DNA from: Marinomonas algicola
GTDB taxonomy: Bacteria > Pseudomonadota > Gammaproteobacteria > Pseudomonadales > Marinomonadaceae
Direction of reading: 5' to 3'
Length of the DNA stretch: 64,000 nucleotides
Assembly: GCF_014805825.1 (NCBI RefSeq)
Contig: NZ_CP061941.1
Coordinates: forward strand, 1,364,001-1,428,000
The notes beneath the pieces were generated by a model. The model worked only from the letters and a program-made list of their open reading frames with translations. It was not told where the DNA came from and made no database searches. Each line of letters starts with the position of its first letter. The first letter of the stretch is position 1. Positions 61,914-64,000 of this stretch are shown here, one piece after another. The position numbers and the translations under genes were made by a program.

Positions 61914-62984
61914 CTACTGTAGCCTGTTATTGTTCGTTTTGCGGAATAGGTTGGCCACACCTTGAGCTAAACGGATACTCACGCCTTTATTTTTAAATAG
62001 ATGCCATAGGGGATCTTTAACTTCTGGTGTGTGCGTGAGTTCTGTGGCCACTTTTGAAAAGGCATGAAAGCCATCATCACGTTGTGCTAGGTTCTCCATA
62101 CAGTGATGCAATAATTCGGGGTCTTTAGCAAGCCAATGAGGGCACTTTGCGACTAAAGCAACGACTAATTGTAATTGCCCATCCGTGGCTTTTTTTTCAG
62201 CACTAATCAGAGACAGTTGCAATATTTGGCTCAATTTCTGGTGGCCAGCTGAACGCGAAGCGGCACGTATTAAAGATGCTTTGAAATCAATGTTCGTGGA
62301 CTCTTGAAACTCTGTAACTATGAAGTGTAAGTACTCTTCATCAAGTTGTTGGTGCTCTAGAGATTTTGCTAACGCGGAAGCGAGTTCGATGGGGGCCAGT
62401 TTTAAGGCCTTTTTAATGTAATCTCTGTAGTTATCTTCATTAGCTCGGACAGCAAGGTCAGCAATTCCTTGAAGACCAATGGATTCCCAATTATTGTCTG
62501 TTCTACTTATTTTACCGGAAAGGTAATCGATTAACTGAGTGAAATAATGGGATGGCTCTTGTTGCATTCTTTTTGCTAGCACGGCATGGAAGTTTGCCAT
62601 GCGCTCAGTATCAGGCTGAAAGGCATATGGGTTATCTGTTAACGCGTTGGATAAATCTGTTGTGCTGTTGTTATGTAAAATTTTGTCGACTATGGATTTG
62701 ATGAAATGGTCGCGAGTTCCTAAATTAATGCTGCCTTTTTCGTCTATGGGTAAACGAATAAACCATATACTCATGTTGTTTTGTGGAGATTCATCGAACG
62801 AGGGTTGTAGGACAATTGCCAGTGACGCATGCTGTCTAAAAGGGTAGGGGTATGCTGCTTGCATTCTATCGAATTGAATTACCTCTTGGGGAGTCAATTT
62901 TTGAATGTGTCTTCCTAAATCAAAATAAGTTGCTTTGCATTGTACTGATTCAAATAAATCAGATAAAGATTCGATGGGTTTCAT
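61914..62984 (-). CDS. DUF3549 family protein
   Basis: Cytoplasmic protein of 356 residues, mostly helical, matching DUF3549 by the N-terminal MKPIESLSDLFESV, CKATYFDLGRHIQKL and AYPYPFRQHASLAIVL-like segments. Function is unknown. I chose ATG at 62984; the longer frame from 63131 would overlap yqcC and add 49 residues unlike the family. A convincing ribosome site is not seen. It is divergent from yqcC with 70 bp between starts. Confidence 0.82.
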   Translation of the reverse strand: MKPIESLSDLFESVQCKATYFDLGRHIQKLTPQEVIQFDRMQAAYPYPFRQHASLAIVLQPSFDESPQNNMSIWFIRLPIDEKGSINLGTRDHFIKSIVDKILHNNSTTDLSNALTDNPYAFQPDTERMANFHAVLAKRMQQEPSHYFTQLIDYLSGKISRTDNNWESIGLQGIADLAVRANEDNYRDYIKKALKLAPIELASALAKSLEHQQLDEEYLHFIVTEFQESTNIDFKASLIRAASRSAGHQKLSQILQLSLISAEKKATDGQLQLVVALVAKCPHWLAKDPELLHHCMENLAQRDDGFHAFSKVATELTHTPEVKDPLWHLFKNKGVSIRLAQGVANLFRKTNNNRLQ

Positions 62985-63054
62985 TGTGGTTTCTGTTCCG
63001 ATACAAGAAAATGGGGTAATCTTACCGTTTTTTAGAGGAGAAATCAGGTTGGAA

Positions 63055-63390
63055 ATGTACCATAAGCTTGCGGATTTATTGTTAGAGCTAGAAGTGGTGT
63101 TGCGAAAGGCTAATATGTGGGAAATGGACATTCCTTCTCAAGAGGACTTATTAAGTAATGAGCCTTTTTGTGTGGATACACTTAATTTTTTACAATGGCT
63201 AAGGTTTGTATTGATACCAAATTTTAAAATCATGATTGAGAACGCGATAGCGCTACCCACCCAATGTAATATTCTACCAATGGCTGAAGAGTATTTTGCT
63301 GGTGGTGTTTGGCGAGAAAATGAGTCAATTGAAGTATGTGAAACAATTAAATCTATAGATGCATTATTGTTTTCGACAGGATCGAAATGA
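63055..63390 (+). CDS. yqcC: YqcC family (DUF446) protein
   Basis: Small protein of 111 residues matching YqcC: LADLLLELEVVLRKANMWE, PFCVDTLNFLQWLRFVLIP and the end region GGVWRENESIEVCETIKSID. The function is unknown; the family is all-alpha. The ATG at 63055 follows GGTTGGAA; the open frame starts upstream inside the divergent region without support. It overlaps the next gene by four bases (ATGA), so the two are probably coupled. Confidence 0.85.
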   Translation: MYHKLADLLLELEVVLRKANMWEMDIPSQEDLLSNEPFCVDTLNFLQWLRFVLIPNFKIMIENAIALPTQCNILPMAEEYFAGGVWRENESIEVCETIKSIDALLFSTGSK

Positions 63391-64000
63391 ATAATGCCAT
63401 CTACAAACATCAAGCTGTTAATGATTTAGCTTGGCTATTTGAAGCGCCAATGATTGTAGCTGATCTAGATTTAAAGCCGTATTGGCTAAAAGAATTACCC
63501 CATAAGCTTAGCCAACTGGATGAATCACCAGAACCTTTACTCGACGCCTTAAAACGCTGTAAATCGCACTTTTTAGGAGCGTATTTTGAGGTACTATTCT
63601 CTTTTGGGATTCGCCACTTTTCCACTTTAGAGATTGTTCTTGAGCATCAACAGCTGATTAACCCTGATGGTTCAACATTAGGAGAAGTTGATATGCTAGT
63701 GACATCTCCAGAAGGGACGGTCTTCCAATTTGAAATAGCGTTAAAGTACTTTCTTGAAGTAAATAAAGGCGTTGATACAGATTGGATTGGACCAAATAAG
63801 ACAGACAGTTTAAGTAAAAAAACACATAAAGCCAGGACCAAACAACTTACCGTGTTAGACTCGGCTCCAGGAAAAGCGCTGCTTAAAAAAAATGAGATAG
63901 AAGAGACGGTTGAACCTGTTCTGCTGATATTTGGTTATTTATTTTATTGTGGTCGACCTATAAATAAAGCTGTAAGACCTCAGTTAGAGGAAAGCGAACA
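63387..64000 (+). CDS. DUF1853 family protein (3' end beyond window)
   Basis: The first 204 or so codons of a DUF1853-like protein. Visible parts are VNDLAWLFEAPMIVADLDL, CKSHFLGAYFEVLFSFGIRH and LGEVDMLVTSPEGTVFQFEIALKYF with DTDWIGPNKTDSLSKK. The EVD...F-E-I-A-LKYF pattern is like the nuclease core of PD-(D/E)XK enzymes, which is inference from pattern. It starts on the yqcC stop (ATGA) and is cut by the window end. Confidence 0.82.
   Translation, partial: MNNAIYKHQAVNDLAWLFEAPMIVADLDLKPYWLKELPHKLSQLDESPEPLLDALKRCKSHFLGAYFEVLFSFGIRHFSTLEIVLEHQQLINPDGSTLGEVDMLVTSPEGTVFQFEIALKYFLEVNKGVDTDWIGPNKTDSLSKKTHKARTKQLTVLDSAPGKALLKKNEIEETVEPVLLIFGYLFYCGRPINKAVRPQLEESE

Noticed and set aside
1..64000. 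CRISPR arrays, prophage, integrons, insertion sequences or rRNA operons
   Set aside because: No spaced repeats, integrase, transposase, phage structural genes or rRNA sequence were seen.

Overview
The window reads as ordinary chromosome of an AT-rich marine gammaproteobacterium, most like Marinomonas or a close Oceanospirillales relative. The supporting signs are a complete Na+-translocating NADH:quinone oxidoreductase set (nqrABCDEF with apbE and nqrM), an NhaB Na+/H+ antiporter, the E. coli-like block mltD-gloB-yafS-rnhA-dnaQ, the tig-clpP-clpX-lon-hupB-ppiD protein quality-control block, and RMF next to rlmKL. I see no insertion sequence, prophage, CRISPR array or integron. The species-level guess rests on gene order and protein character only.

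Layout. 1-6769 is the most accessory-looking part: a binding-protein ABC importer (minus strand) diverges from a metallo-beta-lactamase-fold hydrolase, a LacI-type regulator and an inositol-monophosphatase-family enzyme (plus strand). A perfect 16-bp palindrome lies in the divergent promoter region. I read it as a regulated uptake and hydrolysis cassette for an organic phosphate ester of unknown identity. 6912-16656 holds a YlqF-type GTPase, YacL- and YwbE-like small proteins, lipopolysaccharide inner-core genes (lipid A acyltransferase, Kdo kinase, family 9 glycosyltransferase), an MTHFR-like protein, a DEAD-box helicase, a GcvA-type LysR regulator that appears to start at ATT, and ppnP. 16741-28780 is cell-wall, glyoxalase, replication and repair housekeeping (mltD, gloB, yafS, rnhA, yggL, dnaQ, nhaB, sohB, csiV, mfd).

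29345-37986 is the Na+-NQR locus with its flavin transferase, its iron-sulfur maturation factor and a soluble transhydrogenase: NADH oxidation builds a sodium gradient, which NhaB and other carriers can use. 38051-39935 has a hypoxanthine-type phosphoribosyltransferase, a YihY membrane protein, a possible small RNA with an orphan terminator, and tRNA-Arg(UCU). 40055-48432 is trigger factor, ClpP, ClpX, Lon, HU-beta, tRNA-Asp(GUC) and PpiD, a folding and proteolysis neighbourhood. 48525-56423 (minus strand) is a MoxR-DUF58-DUF4381-BatA-BatB/C-BatD operon ending in a DyP-type peroxidase. 56532-64000 carries a DUF2835 protein, pyrD, rmf, rlmKL, purU, a small unknown protein, DUF3549, yqcC and the start of a DUF1853 gene.

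Several start codons were moved downstream of the longest open frame on Shine-Dalgarno, family or terminator evidence; these choices are stated in the entries. The observations most worth checking are the operator-flanked cassette, the G9 tract inside its regulator, the ATT start of the LysR gene, and the candidate small RNA before tRNA-Arg.
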